Below are positions 17,940 through 27,803 of a stretch of 64,000 bases of DNA, in pieces (the first letter of the stretch is position 1; each line of letters opens with the position of its first letter). The DNA is from Pseudoalteromonas sp. A25 (GTDB lineage Bacteria; Pseudomonadota; Gammaproteobacteria; Enterobacterales; Alteromonadaceae). The notes under the pieces are model-generated. The model did not search any database, had not been told where the DNA came from, and saw only the letters and a program-made list of their open reading frames with translations. Location: NCBI RefSeq assembly GCF_009176705.1, contig NZ_AP021847.1, forward strand, positions 548,501-612,500, written 5' to 3'. Position numbers and translations under genes: made by a program.

Positions 17940-18779
17940 TCACGCTTTTTTACTGTTAAGTTGTAGGGTGTAGTTTAATATCACCAATAAATTAGCGATA
18001 AACCATAGGTCTTTAATAACAAATTGCCCAAGTCCGCTCAGCAGGGTTTGTGCACTAAATGCACCTTGCGCTGTAAATAAAAACGTTTGTGTCATTACAA
18101 ATACTGCGCTGCACCCTAACATTGCAATTATGAGTAGCTCAGAGCGCCTTATTTTTAGAGCAACTCCAAGTAATACAGCAAACAAAATGTCGTAACTGCC
18201 AATCAAGTTTGACGCCCACTGCACAGAAAATAGCTCATACAACCAAAACATAAATGGTGAGGTACTTACCAAAGATACGATACCTTTTGCCTCAAACTCA
18301 TAGAACTTTAGGCCTCCTATCCATATTAAAACCATAGCGACAGGTAAATAGTTAAACCATGCCAGTTGCGTAAGCGACAATCGCGATGAAAAAAGCGCCA
18401 ATGCCAAAGGAATAAGCGCTGCATATTTGATCACCCCTTGGCCCGAGCCTAAGATTGGAAATCCACCTAAGCTTTCGATATAACGGCTAGCATCAAACAA
18501 GGTGAGTAAAGGAAGTACAGCGACGACCAGTACGAGGCCAAAACTCAACATGGATAACTTTTGCTTATTTGCAACTATCACTAATACTGAGGCTAGCAGC
18601 ATTAAGCTACCAAACAACACGCCAAAATAGTGCGCAGATATCCAACTTCCCAATTTGAAAAAACCTACCATGGTCGTCATTTCTCTTTCGCTACCATTGA
18701 AAAGTAATGACAACCCAAGTAACACAAAGCTTAAGCATACACACACTCTGGTTGTTAGATTTATATAGTTTAGATTCAT
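17940..18779 (-). CDS. Duplicated DUF417 (YkgB/RclC-like) inner-membrane protein
   Basis: 279 residues with about eight membrane helices. The C-terminal half (from about residue 143) reads IWIGGLKFYEFEAKGIVSLV, close to the conserved opening of the DUF417 proteins YkgB/RclC of E. coli. The N-terminal half ends GFPILGSGQGVIKYAALIP, resembling the closing segment of the same domain (GFPYL-SG-AGR-hydrophobic). The protein thus looks like two fused DUF417 units, against about 197 residues in E. coli. RclC is linked to reactive-chlorine stress; whether that holds here is unknown. Monocistronic. Confidence 0.68.
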   Translation of the reverse strand: MNLNYINLTTRVCVCLSFVLLGLSLLFNGSEREMTTMVGFFKLGSWISAHYFGVLFGSLMLLASVLVIVANKQKLSMLSFGLVLVVAVLPLLTLFDASRYIESLGGFPILGSGQGVIKYAALIPLALALFSSRLSLTQLAWFNYLPVAMVLIWIGGLKFYEFEAKGIVSLVSTSPFMFWLYELFSVQWASNLIGSYDILFAVLLGVALKIRRSELLIIAMLGCSAVFVMTQTFLFTAQGAFSAQTLLSGLGQFVIKDLWFIANLLVILNYTLQLNSKKA

Positions 18780-18967
18780 TGATCATCTCATTTCACATAC
18801 TTGACTGTTGTAGACCGAGTGAATGTACTTTTATATTCACTTTATCCATCACAAATGATTAAGATTAGGTGTTACTGGCAAATCGTGCCAAATGCACACT
18901 ATGACTTTTACGGCTTTAATCGTTACTGTAATTAAGATAAGAATGAGACAACATGAGGGCTATTTTT

Positions 18968-19807
18968 ATGATCAAAACGCTTATACTGACCTTAATGGTA
19001 TTAAGTATTCCCTGTCATGCGATTGTTACGCGCCATGACATTGCCAGTGAGCGATACCTTGCAGAGCCTTCAGATTTTAAACCCTTAGCGACATTTTACA
19101 TTGATGGTGCCCACGGCACTTTAATAAAACCACAGTGGGTAATAACCGCCGCGCATGCGACTTTTTGTCTTGGCGCTGGCAAAAATATATCGATAAACAA
19201 GAAATTACACCAAGTCGAACAAGTATTTATACACAATAAATACGCTCCTGGACAAAGCCATGACATTGCATTGGTAAAGTTAACAACCCCTGTAAATGAC
19301 ATTCGACCTGCAACCCCGTACAAGCAGACAAATGAAAACAATCAGTCAATTTGGTTTATAGGAATTGGAGGCACAGGTAATGGCCTGACAGGCCAAACTA
19401 TAGACAATTTTGAAAACAAAGGCATATTAAGAAAAGCTCAAAATAAAGTAGAGCAAGCTATCGGCCCATTGCTAAAGTTCAAGTTCGATAAAGGAGATAC
19501 AGCGCTTCCTCTTGAAGGTGTATCTGGAGGTGGCGACAGCGGAGGACCGGCCTATTTGATTGATGAACATGGCGAGCTTCACATTTTAGGAATCAGCTCT
19601 AGATTCAAAGGTTCTGCAATAGGTAAGTATGGCATCACTGAAATCTACACTCGGGTATCTTATTTTCATCAATGGATTAATTACATCATCAACGGTGACA
19701 CAAAAGAACGTAATCAAATATCAACAACCATACTGAGTCATCTTCCTGCAGGACTCACGACGGCGCTGTTACCCACCGTATGTAAGGACATTAATTTAAA
19801 GCCGTGA
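18968..19807 (+). CDS. Secreted trypsin-like serine protease (S1)
   Basis: 279 residues from ATG 18968, with GAGGG 8 nt upstream and a clean signal peptide following; ATG 18953 would add five residues. The catalytic triad is visible: His63 in ITAAHATFC, Asp99 in HDIALVKL and Ser191 in GGGDSGGPAYL. The mature chain would start just after the IVTRHDI region. Few cysteines are present, so most of the disulfides of animal trypsins are missing. No C-terminal sorting domain is present. It is likely periplasmic or secreted and degrades proteins. Confidence 0.87.
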   Translation: MIKTLILTLMVLSIPCHAIVTRHDIASERYLAEPSDFKPLATFYIDGAHGTLIKPQWVITAAHATFCLGAGKNISINKKLHQVEQVFIHNKYAPGQSHDIALVKLTTPVNDIRPATPYKQTNENNQSIWFIGIGGTGNGLTGQTIDNFENKGILRKAQNKVEQAIGPLLKFKFDKGDTALPLEGVSGGGDSGGPAYLIDEHGELHILGISSRFKGSAIGKYGITEIYTRVSYFHQWINYIINGDTKERNQISTTILSHLPAGLTTALLPTVCKDINLKP

Positions 19808-19829
19808 ATAATTGCCTAAGTTCGGTAAG

Positions 19830-19856
19830 TTAGCCAGCAGACAAACTGCTGGCTAA
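19830..19856. terminator. Bidirectional hairpin between protease and feoB
   Basis: An 11-bp perfect stem (TTAGCCAGCAG / CTGCTGGCTAA) with a 5-nt loop lies between the two convergent genes, so it can end transcripts from either side. T-runs are weak. Confidence 0.6.
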
Positions 19857-19862
19857 TCGTTA

Positions 19863-21956
19863 TCAACTCAAATTAATTTGATATGTGGGCGGTTTGTTTA
19901 ATTGTTTGCCAAGCCCTCTTAAGCCAAACCACCAAGCAAAAGCAATTACCCCCATTACCGCAAGCCAGGTACTGGCAAACAGTGGCTGCTGAGCAAAGTT
20001 TGCGAGCTGATAAATACTGGTTGATAAAATATATGCTAATGAGGTTGTCCAACCAATTACCAGCCACATCCAGCGTGCGCCAGACTCCCTTTTAACAGCC
20101 CCTAATACAGCCACGCAGGGGGTATACAACAAAATTAAGACAAGGTAGCTAAATGCGCCAAGCTGACCATTAAATTGACTTGCCATTTGCGTTAACAGTG
20201 CATTGCTGTTTGCATCTTGCTCATCTAGTGCACCTAAACCTAATGGATCGCCCAAGTTACCTAATAAATCTATAAAGTTACTAGGGATTGTGCCAAGCGC
20301 TTCAACAGTTGCATTAGTCAGTGAATATTCGGTTGTTTGTTGCTCTTCACCAATATATAGCGCGTCGAGTGTGCCCACAATCGCTTCTTTGGCGAACAGG
20401 CCTGTGACAATACCCACTGTTGCAGGCCAATTATCTTCTTCAATGCCCAAAGGTTTAAAAGCAGGTGTGACAACCTGTGCCGCTTTTGCAAGCAATGAAC
20501 GGTCGGTATTTTCATTCCCAAAACTACCATCTGTGCCAATCGAATTAAGCATACTCAACAACATCACTACCATTACGATGGTTTTACCAGCGCGCGCGAT
20601 AAAACCTTTTAAACGGTGCCAAGTTGTTAGCCAAATATTACGCCATACAGGTAGGTGATATGCAGGCATTTCTGTATATGAAGGGGTTTTCTCACCCGTG
20701 AAAACCAGCTTGCGGAATATAAAACCACTGCCAACCGCAACAACAATACCCAGTAAGTACAAAGCAAAGACGATATTTGCGCCATTAGTTGGAAAAAACG
20801 CAGCTGCAAATAAAGCGTATACAGTGAGCCGAGCACCACACGACATAAAAGGCGCCATGATTATTGTTAGTAACCTATCAGACTCACGGTTCATGGTACG
20901 GGCCGACATCACCGCGGGTACGTTACAACCAAAACCAACAATTAAGGGCACAAATGCATTACCGGGCAAGCCAATAGATGACATTAAACGGTCAATCACA
21001 AATGCTGCACGAGACAAATAGCCACTGTCTTCAAGTAGCGACAAACACAAATACAACACCCCAATAACAGGAATAAATGTTGCTACTAATTGCACACCAG
21101 CACCAAAGCCATCGGCTAACAACACACTTAACCACTGAGGAGCACCAATGCCGCCAAGTACTTCTTTAACCCCGTCAATCAACAAGGCACCGACAAAAAT
21201 ATCAAAAAAATCGATAAATACCGCGCCAAAATTAACCGCAATGGTAAACATCAAATACATCATCGCTAAGAAGATGGGCACGCCTAAAAACCGATTAAGT
21301 ACAATCTTATCGATGGAATCGGTGATGTCTGAGCGTTTGGGAGAAATTATATTCACCCCTTGGGTCAGGCTACGTACCCTTTTATAACGCGCAACAGTTT
21401 CTGAGACTGGGTCGTGCGATTCACCTTGCTGCTTTGTTGTTACATCAACCTTTGGCTTGCTCTTAGAGGCATCATCACAAAGTGCTTGTTTGAGTGAATC
21501 AACCCCTTTGCCCGTTGAACCAACCACCTCGATAACAGGCAAGTTCAAACGCTCACCTAACAGCTGGACATCTAACGATTTGCCGCGCTGGGTTGCCACA
21601 TCCACCATGTTGGCCACCACTATTATAGGCGTACCGAGCTCTTGTAGCTGAGTTGTCAGCACCAAATTTCGCTCTAAGTTAGATGCATCAACAATGTTAA
21701 TGATTAAATCGGCCTTACCTTGGCGTAAAAAATCAATGGCGATTTGTTCATCTTGCCCGGGCTCTATTTGCTCAACACTGTAAAGGCCGGGCAAATCAAT
21801 AAGCTCAATATCTAACCCTGAGGGCAAACTACATTGACCTACTTTTTGTTCAACCGTAACCCCGGGCCAATTACCAACTTTTTGTTTAGAGCCTGTTAAG
21901 CGATTAAATAATGTTGTTTTACCACAATTAGGGTTACCCACTAATGCTACTTTCAT
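19863..21956 (-). CDS. feoB: Ferrous iron transporter FeoB
   Basis: 697 residues from ATG 21956, which has AGGGGG just upstream; the GTG two codons earlier is less likely. The N-terminal G domain has G1 GNPNCGKT, the Switch I region VGNWPGVTVE, G3 DLPG and G4-like ANMVD. A helical linker and the membrane part with two gate repeats follow, with the Cys in GFGCNVPAVMSARTMNRESDR and MSCGARLTVYALF. It imports Fe2+ across the inner membrane under low-oxygen or reducing conditions. feoA lies immediately upstream; there is no feoC gene. It is slightly shorter than the E. coli protein (773). Confidence 0.95.
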   Translation of the reverse strand: MKVALVGNPNCGKTTLFNRLTGSKQKVGNWPGVTVEQKVGQCSLPSGLDIELIDLPGLYSVEQIEPGQDEQIAIDFLRQGKADLIINIVDASNLERNLVLTTQLQELGTPIIVVANMVDVATQRGKSLDVQLLGERLNLPVIEVVGSTGKGVDSLKQALCDDASKSKPKVDVTTKQQGESHDPVSETVARYKRVRSLTQGVNIISPKRSDITDSIDKIVLNRFLGVPIFLAMMYLMFTIAVNFGAVFIDFFDIFVGALLIDGVKEVLGGIGAPQWLSVLLADGFGAGVQLVATFIPVIGVLYLCLSLLEDSGYLSRAAFVIDRLMSSIGLPGNAFVPLIVGFGCNVPAVMSARTMNRESDRLLTIIMAPFMSCGARLTVYALFAAAFFPTNGANIVFALYLLGIVVAVGSGFIFRKLVFTGEKTPSYTEMPAYHLPVWRNIWLTTWHRLKGFIARAGKTIVMVVMLLSMLNSIGTDGSFGNENTDRSLLAKAAQVVTPAFKPLGIEEDNWPATVGIVTGLFAKEAIVGTLDALYIGEEQQTTEYSLTNATVEALGTIPSNFIDLLGNLGDPLGLGALDEQDANSNALLTQMASQFNGQLGAFSYLVLILLYTPCVAVLGAVKRESGARWMWLVIGWTTSLAYILSTSIYQLANFAQQPLFASTWLAVMGVIAFAWWFGLRGLGKQLNKPPTYQINLS

Positions 21957-21965
21957 CTGCACCCC

Positions 21966-22196
21966 CTAACTGTTTGCTGTTATCGAAATTAAACTTGCAT
22001 CCGCTTTACGAACACTTACCAGTGTGTCACCCACTTTCACCTGCAATGGGCACCCCATAGGTGCAACGTTCATCAGTTCAATCAACTCTCCAGGCACCAA
22101 TCCTAGGGCCATGATACGACTAGCAAGTGCAACATCTTGATGCTCAAGCGCAGTAATTAAGGCTTTTTGTCTTAGTTTTAAATCGTTTAATGTCAT
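21966..22196 (-). CDS. feoA: Ferrous iron transport accessory protein FeoA
   Basis: 76 residues, an SH3-like FeoA domain with the typical ALASRIMALGLVPGELIELMNVAPMGCP-type core split over two strands and the closing VSVRKADASLISI. It is cytoplasmic, acts with FeoB and is the first gene of the feoAB operon. The length is standard. Confidence 0.93.
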   Translation of the reverse strand: MTLNDLKLRQKALITALEHQDVALASRIMALGLVPGELIELMNVAPMGCPLQVKVGDTLVSVRKADASLISITANS

Positions 22197-22218
22197 AGCT
22201 TATACGCTTACTGCAATT

Positions 22219-22237
22219 AACAATAATTCCTATTACC
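22219..22237 (-). promoter_or_regulatory. Candidate Fur box upstream of feoAB
   Basis: AACAATAATTCCTATTACC matches the 19-bp Fur consensus at about 11 of 19 positions and lies 23-41 bases before the feoA start codon. Iron repression of feoAB is normal in gammaproteobacteria. The match is weak and was judged by eye. Confidence 0.4.
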
Positions 22238-22403
22238 ATTTTTATGCATGATAACTCAGAGCCAAAGTTAAGAAAAGTACCGCTATACGAATAACAGTAA
22301 ATCAGTGTGTTATAGCATTCTGTAATGTGAAAAAGAGTTTAGGGCACAATTTGGAAGGGTTGCGGGAGCAAGCGCTCACCGCAAAACAATAGGTGAAATG
22401 AAA

Positions 22404-22661
22404 TCACTGCTGTTGGTTAAGCTTTTCTTTTGCTTGCTCTACTTTTGAAAAGTCTAAGCCTAGTTCGTCAACCGCTTCTTTGATAAGCGCAGGGTTTTGC
22501 ATTACGAGCCCCATAAGCTGCTGTAGCTTGTCTTGCGGGATCCCGAGTTGTGTTATCACGCCCATCGCCATCATCGGGTTGTCAGTTAAAGTTTGAAACA
22601 ACTCCTTTATCTGCACATCACTTATATTATGCTCTTTTAAAATCGCTAAAATAGGGTTCAT
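22404..22661 (-). CDS. DUF2999 family small protein
   Basis: 85 residues, all helical and acidic to neutral, with no membrane segment. It starts MNPILAILKEHNISD and contains NPMMAMGVITQLGIP and LGLDFSKVEQAKEKL. It matches my recollection of DUF2999, a small cytoplasmic family of Vibrio, Shewanella and Pseudoalteromonas with no known role. It is a separate gene between feoA and a LysE-type exporter, not in an obvious operon. Confidence 0.78.
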   Translation of the reverse strand: MNPILAILKEHNISDVQIKELFQTLTDNPMMAMGVITQLGIPQDKLQQLMGLVMQNPALIKEAVDELGLDFSKVEQAKEKLNQQQ

Positions 22662-22763
22662 TGTTATACCTTTTATACTTTGATAATACGCCCTTACTTT
22701 ATGCTAAGAGCAAGGGATAATATGGTTAGTATGTGGTGGCGACAGCGCACATTTTCAAGCGTA

Positions 22764-23393
22764 TTATCTTTGACGCATAAAAGCGACCGCCAGCCCAGAC
22801 GACACAAAAGTTAACCCTGCACCGGTATTTAACGCCGCTACAACCTTAGGTTTTGTTGACAACCATGTAGTTAAGGTAGAAGCAAAAACGCCCATTAACG
22901 CAAAACCTAGTGCCGTCAGCACAGCAAACCATATGCCAAAACCAACCATTTGCGCACTCACAGAGCTCAAAGCGGGGTTAACAAACTGTGGAATAAACGC
23001 CAATACGAACAACCCAGGTTTTGGATTAAGTGCCGCTGATAAAAAACCAGTCACAAAAATAGTACGCAATGACTGCTTAGGTACAGTATGCGCTAAGCTG
23101 AATAAACTTTTACTTCTTAGCACCTTGATACCCAGCCATATTAAATAGCCCGCACCAACAAATTTAACAACATAAAATGCCACTTCAGAGGTTTGCAGTA
23201 AAACCGTTAAACCCAATGTTGCCGTAATAACATGAAACAAAATCCCAGCCCCAGATGAGAGCCCAGAAACTATTGCGGCTAACCGACCCTGACTCAGGCC
23301 TCTACCAATAGCCAATAAGTTATCTGGTCCAGGAGAAATCACCAATAAGATGCATGCCAACGTATAGGCAAGCACTGTGTCGAACGCGATCAT
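22764..23393 (-). CDS. LysE/RhtB-family amino-acid exporter
   Basis: 209 residues and six membrane helices. The opening (LACILLVISPGPDNLLAIGRGLSQGR) carries the PGP-D motif of LysE/RhtB exporters. FLSAALNPKPGLFVLAFIPQFV is the second conserved element, with the Asn-Pro-Lys loop. It is expected to export an amino acid or homoserine-lactone-like compound. The next gene upstream on the same strand is an acetyltransferase about 100 nt away, so an operon is possible but not certain. Confidence 0.88.
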   Translation of the reverse strand: MIAFDTVLAYTLACILLVISPGPDNLLAIGRGLSQGRLAAIVSGLSSGAGILFHVITATLGLTVLLQTSEVAFYVVKFVGAGYLIWLGIKVLRSKSLFSLAHTVPKQSLRTIFVTGFLSAALNPKPGLFVLAFIPQFVNPALSSVSAQMVGFGIWFAVLTALGFALMGVFASTLTTWLSTKPKVVAALNTGAGLTFVSSGLAVAFMRQR

Positions 23394-23497
23394 TACTCTT
23401 CCTTTATATTTATCGTTAATTTCACATAGACCAATACAGGAACAAACAAGTTCAAAACGAATACATATTAACTAACTGATCATGATGATGAGTCAGC

Positions 23498-24073
23498 TTA
23501 AAGCCTGTGAAACAAATTATTGCGTACTGCAGGCCATTCACTAGCAATGATTGAATAAACCGCAGTATCTCGCAACGATCCATCTGGCATAATTTGGTGA
23601 GCCCGCAGTACTCCATCCAATTTAGCACCCAGTCGTTCAATTGCATTGCGAGAGGGGAGATTAAAAAAATGTGTTTTAAACTCAACTGCAATAGCACCAT
23701 AGGTTTCAAAAATATTTTGCAGCAACAATAATTTTGCTTCTGTATTAATTGCTGTTCGACGTGCTCTATTGGCATACCACGTGTAACCAATGGCTGCCCT
23801 CTTATTACTACTATCTACCTGATAGTAACGAGTTGTGCCGACTACCCGACCAGACGCATTATTGATCACAGCAAAAGCAACACCCCCTTTTTCGGCCTTC
23901 ATCATCGCGCGCTCTACATATTCTTTCATTTGCTCAGGTGTGGGCACATTGGCATACCAAAGTGTCCATAGTTCGCCATCTGCCACTGCACTTTGTAAAC
24001 CTTCAACATGACTTAGGTTCAACGGTTCCAATGTGACATGGCGGCCATTAAGCGGTTCATTTTTTATCCACAT
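23498..24073 (-). CDS. GNAT N-acetyltransferase (RimJ/RimL-like)
   Basis: 191 residues. The start (LNGRHVTLEPLNLSHVEGLQ) and the middle (AAIGYTWYANRARRTAINTEAKLLLLQ, FKTHFFNLPSRNAIERLGA) are characteristic of the RimJ/RimL acetyltransferase branch, which acetylates protein N termini or small amines with acetyl-CoA. The Q/RxxGxG/A acetyl-CoA loop is present only in degenerate form (NRARRTA). Divergent from the TPR gene at 24199. Confidence 0.8.
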   Translation of the reverse strand: MWIKNEPLNGRHVTLEPLNLSHVEGLQSAVADGELWTLWYANVPTPEQMKEYVERAMMKAEKGGVAFAVINNASGRVVGTTRYYQVDSSNKRAAIGYTWYANRARRTAINTEAKLLLLQNIFETYGAIAVEFKTHFFNLPSRNAIERLGAKLDGVLRAHQIMPDGSLRDTAVYSIIASEWPAVRNNLFHRL

Positions 24074-24198
24074 TATTGTTATTTCCTTTATGATCTTTTA
24101 TTCGGTGATACACTGCATTAAAATTCGTTACCGTGAACAGGCTGCTTTGCCTGTTGGTTTTTGCCTAGGTGGGTACGTCATTAACCGCAGGAGAGAGT

Positions 24199-25233
24199 GT
24201 GCTGCCAAATATTGCTATTTTAATTGCCCTTTTGCAAGGCGTGCCGCCCGATCTCGCGGAACTAAAATCACAGTTTATGCTAGAGCCTCATGAGCTCGCT
24301 CAGCGTTACTATGCACATACCTCTCTGCCGGCCAATACGGGCTCAGCACAGTTTTATCAATTAACGTTAAGGGCTGCTATCGTCAGCAACCAACCCAAAC
24401 TGGCCAATGATATTGCCCTTAAGCTTGCTCAACCACTTTGGCAATCTCACATTGAAAATCATCATGCCAAATTGGTGAGCAATCTGGGCGTGCTACTGAG
24501 AATAAATGGCCACTATGAAGATGCAATGAGAGCATACCAATGTGCACTCGCGCTAAATAATGGCGACAAAAGCTTTAGCTTTCATACTTTACTCAACCTA
24601 CAATCTGCCATGGTTCATGCTAAACAATACAACAAAGCAAAGGCAATTTTAGATAAGGCAGCCAAATTAGCCGTAAATGAGCAACAACATTTAAGAGTCA
24701 AAATCAATTTAGCGAATCATTATCTTGATACCAATAACCTAAAAGAAGCAAAGGCCTTATTTAAAGCGCTTTATCGAGATCTAAGTTTGGCAGGTGAAAC
24801 AGAAACAGCAGCACGTATAGGTTTAAACTTACTCAATACAGAGATATTATTAGCAGATTACTCGCAATTTTGGCGCTACCAAAACTCTGTTAGACAAACC
24901 ATTTTTTCTATTGCGGGTAGTAATCACCATTACTACTACCACTTTGTGTTGATGCGTGCATTTGTCAACGCTATGCAGGCACCCAATAATACTCAGTACA
25001 AACGCTTTGCATACGCCATAGAACATGGAAGCTTTTTGTTTGAATATGGCCAGCAAGAATCCATTGAGCAATACGTCAATATACTAGATGTACCTTGGAT
25101 CTCGTCACAGTTTTCAGAGCAAGTTTTTGAATATAAAAGAATAAGACCAAAAAAAGTCGTCCAGATGGATTTGCTAGAACAGCATTGTAGTACACAAGAA
25201 GTAGCTCATAGTCGCACTAAGCTACTTCAATAA
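24199..25233 (+). CDS. TPR-like helical repeat protein
   Basis: About 344 residues from GTG 24199, which has AGGAG 5 nt upstream; a GTG ten codons earlier (24169) is possible. There is no clear signal peptide. Residues about 90-210 hold TPR pairs (NLGVLLRINGHYEDAMRAYQ, AMVHAKQYNKAKAILDKA, ANHYLDTNNLKEAKALFKAL). The rest is helical without a recognised domain. The layout resembles the protein at 34025-35014. TPR arrays bind other proteins; the partner is unknown. It ends 14 nt before the end of the convergent amylase gene. Confidence 0.65.
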   Translation: MLPNIAILIALLQGVPPDLAELKSQFMLEPHELAQRYYAHTSLPANTGSAQFYQLTLRAAIVSNQPKLANDIALKLAQPLWQSHIENHHAKLVSNLGVLLRINGHYEDAMRAYQCALALNNGDKSFSFHTLLNLQSAMVHAKQYNKAKAILDKAAKLAVNEQQHLRVKINLANHYLDTNNLKEAKALFKALYRDLSLAGETETAARIGLNLLNTEILLADYSQFWRYQNSVRQTIFSIAGSNHHYYYHFVLMRAFVNAMQAPNNTQYKRFAYAIEHGSFLFEYGQQESIEQYVNILDVPWISSQFSEQVFEYKRIRPKKVVQMDLLEQHCSTQEVAHSRTKLLQ

Positions 25234-25247
25234 GTACCCGTTTTTAT

Positions 25248-27251
25248 CTAAAAATGTGCATATGTTGCAGCGTGCTTACCAAATTCAAATACATTGATTT
25301 TTCCGCATTGCGCAAAGTGGTTGTTACTTTCATATGGGGCGTTGGGCTGGCGTATATCTCCCTCCCAACCCTGACCGTTCTTAACATACGCTTTTAGTTC
25401 AAACCAGCCGTTAATAGTATTGCTGCAATCCATTTGTACATCCAACATCCAATAATGCTGACCATACTGGTTTAAAGGCGTTTCACCGTAACCATCATTT
25501 TCTACAGTGCGTTTTATACCCCAGTCAGTGGGCCATGCGTTTGTTGTCCAATCTAATGGGCTACCCTGTGCGGTTGGGCTTTGTCCAGATTCGTTCGCTG
25601 CCCAGTCAAGGTAGTGATCACCCGCTTTCCAGCCTGAGGTTGTACTGTTTTTTAGGTTGTTATGGCTAATTTTTAACATACACAGCGCGGGATCCTGGGT
25701 GCAATCTTTGCCAATACTCAGTGCATAATTGTGATCAATGCCACCGCGAATAAACATATCTTGACCTGACGAGGTCTGCGCTTTGATAAATACCACTGTG
25801 CGCTGCAAATCGGTAGTTGTGCCTTGTGCTAGCTTGGCATTGTGATGAATCGCAAGCGCATCCATTTGCGACAGTAAGATAGAGGCAACCCCTTGAGCGT
25901 TAACGTTAACCTGACGCCCCGAGCAACTAGATTTATCAGCGCTTAAGTTACCTGATAACACATCACAATATACTCCTGGTGCTAACCCTGTTTGTAAAGA
26001 TTGAGAAAGCGCCCCTGACTCTCGGTTAATAACCACAAAGCCTTCGTTACCTCGTGAAAATGCTATTTGGTTATTGCCGTTATCCCACCAATTACTCACT
26101 TGCCAATGACCTGTGGTGTTATTGCGAAAATCAACCGCGCCCGAGATCATACTGTGGCGATGCTCACACTGCCATTGCTGAGCAGAGCAGTTTAGTTGGC
26201 CGTTGTCGTGAACAGGCACACTCGGCGCACCAGCATCGCTATCATGGTTAAACTCGTAACTCGACATCACCTTTGGGTAACCATATGGATACGCCAACAT
26301 AAATACATTGGCTAAGTCGTAAAGCTTGCCATCAGCAAATGTCACCACATTACCAGCACCACCATGACCGCGTTGGTTATCGTGGTTATCAACAAACACT
26401 ACGGCTTTATAGCTTGGCATCATTCCCCAGGCTTCACCAAAATTGTTTAGCCAAGCGAGCTTGCCGCCTTTAAAGGTTTCTCCTAGCTTAGTGGTGTATT
26501 TAAACTCGGTAACAAGGCCATTGCCAAAGTATTCACTCGCGCTTACCGCTTCGCTTCCTTGGTCAATCACTTCTTGAAACACCAAAGGCGTACCATTGAC
26601 TTGCGACAAAATCGTGGCGATATCTGATGCTGGCATATGCTTAGAGGCATCAAGTCTAAAGCCAGCAACGCCAGCATTCACCAATGAGTTTAAATAACCA
26701 CTTAATTGCGACTGTACATAAGCAGAGTCGGTGTCTAAATCTGCCAAACCAACCAACTCGCAGTTTTGTACTCGCCACGCATTATTGCCATAATCTTCAC
26801 CGTTGATAGCACAACTTTCATGAAAATCATGTGGGCTGTACATCGGGAACTGCTTAATACCATAGGTGTTGCCCGCAACGCCCTGCCCACTGCCAGCCGC
26901 CATATGGTTAATCACCGCATCTACGTATATATCAACGCCTGCTTGCTTACAGCGTTGCACCATATCTTTAAACTGCGCTTCACTGCCACCTCGGCTGTGC
27001 AACTGATAGCTCACTGGTTGATATCGAGTCCACCACGGATCGCCTGTGATGTGCTCATTTGGTGGTGACACTTGCACCGCCGCATAGCCTTTTGGTCCTA
27101 AAAAGGTTTCACACTCTTGGGCTACATCAGGCCAAGACCATTCAAACAAATGAACAAAAGTGGTAGGTTGAGCATGCACGCTCTGTGATAAACACAGCAA
27201 TGTTGCCCCGCTCAATGCTGATAGTTTAGATATTTTATTTAATGTTGTCAT
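25248..27251 (-). CDS. amyA: Secreted chloride-dependent alpha-amylase with C-terminal secretion domain
   Basis: 667 residues: signal peptide (1-27), GH13 barrel and domain C (to about 475), then a C-terminal extension of about 190 residues. Numbering is offset by exactly 27 from the mature P. haloplanktis amylase. The catalytic residues are Asp201 (FRLDASKH), Glu227 (VFQEVID) and Asp291 (VDNHDN). The chloride ligands Arg199, Asn289 and Lys327 are also conserved; Lys rather than Arg at the third site is the same as in that cold-active enzyme. It cuts internal alpha-1,4 bonds of starch and glycogen outside the cell. In P. haloplanktis the C-terminal extension is removed after export. Here it ends in Phe, in an aromatic-rich barrel-like stretch. 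Confidence 0.95.
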   Translation of the reverse strand: MTTLNKISKLSALSGATLLCLSQSVHAQPTTFVHLFEWSWPDVAQECETFLGPKGYAAVQVSPPNEHITGDPWWTRYQPVSYQLHSRGGSEAQFKDMVQRCKQAGVDIYVDAVINHMAAGSGQGVAGNTYGIKQFPMYSPHDFHESCAINGEDYGNNAWRVQNCELVGLADLDTDSAYVQSQLSGYLNSLVNAGVAGFRLDASKHMPASDIATILSQVNGTPLVFQEVIDQGSEAVSASEYFGNGLVTEFKYTTKLGETFKGGKLAWLNNFGEAWGMMPSYKAVVFVDNHDNQRGHGGAGNVVTFADGKLYDLANVFMLAYPYGYPKVMSSYEFNHDSDAGAPSVPVHDNGQLNCSAQQWQCEHRHSMISGAVDFRNNTTGHWQVSNWWDNGNNQIAFSRGNEGFVVINRESGALSQSLQTGLAPGVYCDVLSGNLSADKSSCSGRQVNVNAQGVASILLSQMDALAIHHNAKLAQGTTTDLQRTVVFIKAQTSSGQDMFIRGGIDHNYALSIGKDCTQDPALCMLKISHNNLKNSTTSGWKAGDHYLDWAANESGQSPTAQGSPLDWTTNAWPTDWGIKRTVENDGYGETPLNQYGQHYWMLDVQMDCSNTINGWFELKAYVKNGQGWEGDIRQPNAPYESNNHFAQCGKINVFEFGKHAATYAHF

Positions 27252-27342
27252 AATGTGCTCTTGTTGTTGATTTATTTACAAACCGATAACAATGTAGAGC
27301 ACCTGACCTAATTTATCCCGCTGAATACGTATGCAGCCAGAA

Positions 27343-27690
27343 TTACTGAGCTTGGTTAATCTGCTGTTGTAGTTGCTCTAAAGCGTTCAAAATAGACAAA
27401 AACTGCTCCCCAAGCTCTGTTACTTCATACTCAACTCGCGGAGGGATCTCAGCAAAGCTTTGTTTTTTTAATACACCAAACTCAACATTTTTCTTAAGAC
27501 ACTGATTAAGTACCTTAGTTGTTAACCCATGTGTTTTTCGGACCATTTCGCCTGGCCTATTAATGCCTGCCGCCAATAATTGATACACTGTTAACGACCA
27601 CTTACAGCCAACCAACACCTCTACCATACGTGCAGACTCTTGCGGGCCCACTTTTCTTTCAACTTTTTTATCTTTATTAATCATAATCAT
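27343..27690 (-). CDS. HxlR-family transcriptional regulator
   Basis: 115 residues, a single winged helix of the HxlR type: MVEVLVGCKWSLTVYQLLAAG, then RPGEMVRKTHGLTTKVLNQCLKK (recognition helix) and PPRVEYEVTELGEQF (wing). Cys29 in GCKW sits where redox-sensing HxlR proteins (YodB, QsrR, HypR) have their reactive Cys; a second Cys lies in the recognition helix. It is divergent from an SDR oxidoreductase. Tandem GTACC repeats start at its start codon. It is likely a sensor of electrophiles or quinones that controls itself and the SDR gene. Confidence 0.87.
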   Translation of the reverse strand: MIMINKDKKVERKVGPQESARMVEVLVGCKWSLTVYQLLAAGINRPGEMVRKTHGLTTKVLNQCLKKNVEFGVLKKQSFAEIPPRVEYEVTELGEQFLSILNALEQLQQQINQAQ

Positions 27691-27724
27691 GTACCAAAAA
27701 GTACCCTATAAACCAATTTGTACC
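27691..27724. promoter_or_regulatory. Three GTACC repeats, candidate HxlR operator
   Basis: GTACC occurs at 27691, 27701 and 27720, spaced 10 and 19 bp, i.e. about one and two helical turns on the same face. GTAC is self-complementary, so adjacent copies also form dyads (GTAC-N6-GTAC). They lie directly before the HxlR start codon, within the 113-bp divergent gap shared with the SDR gene. Confidence 0.6.
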
Positions 27725-27803
27725 TACTATTTTTATGCGTCACAGTCAGTCATTGTTATACACCAATTACACATGGTGTGTGATATTTAGATGAGGATTA
27801 AGT

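Noticed and set aside
20203..20658. Long frames opposite feoB, the AGCS symporter, the alpha-amylase and nupC
   Set aside because: They lie wholly inside well-supported genes on the other strand, lack ribosome sites and have biased composition typical of antisense shadows.
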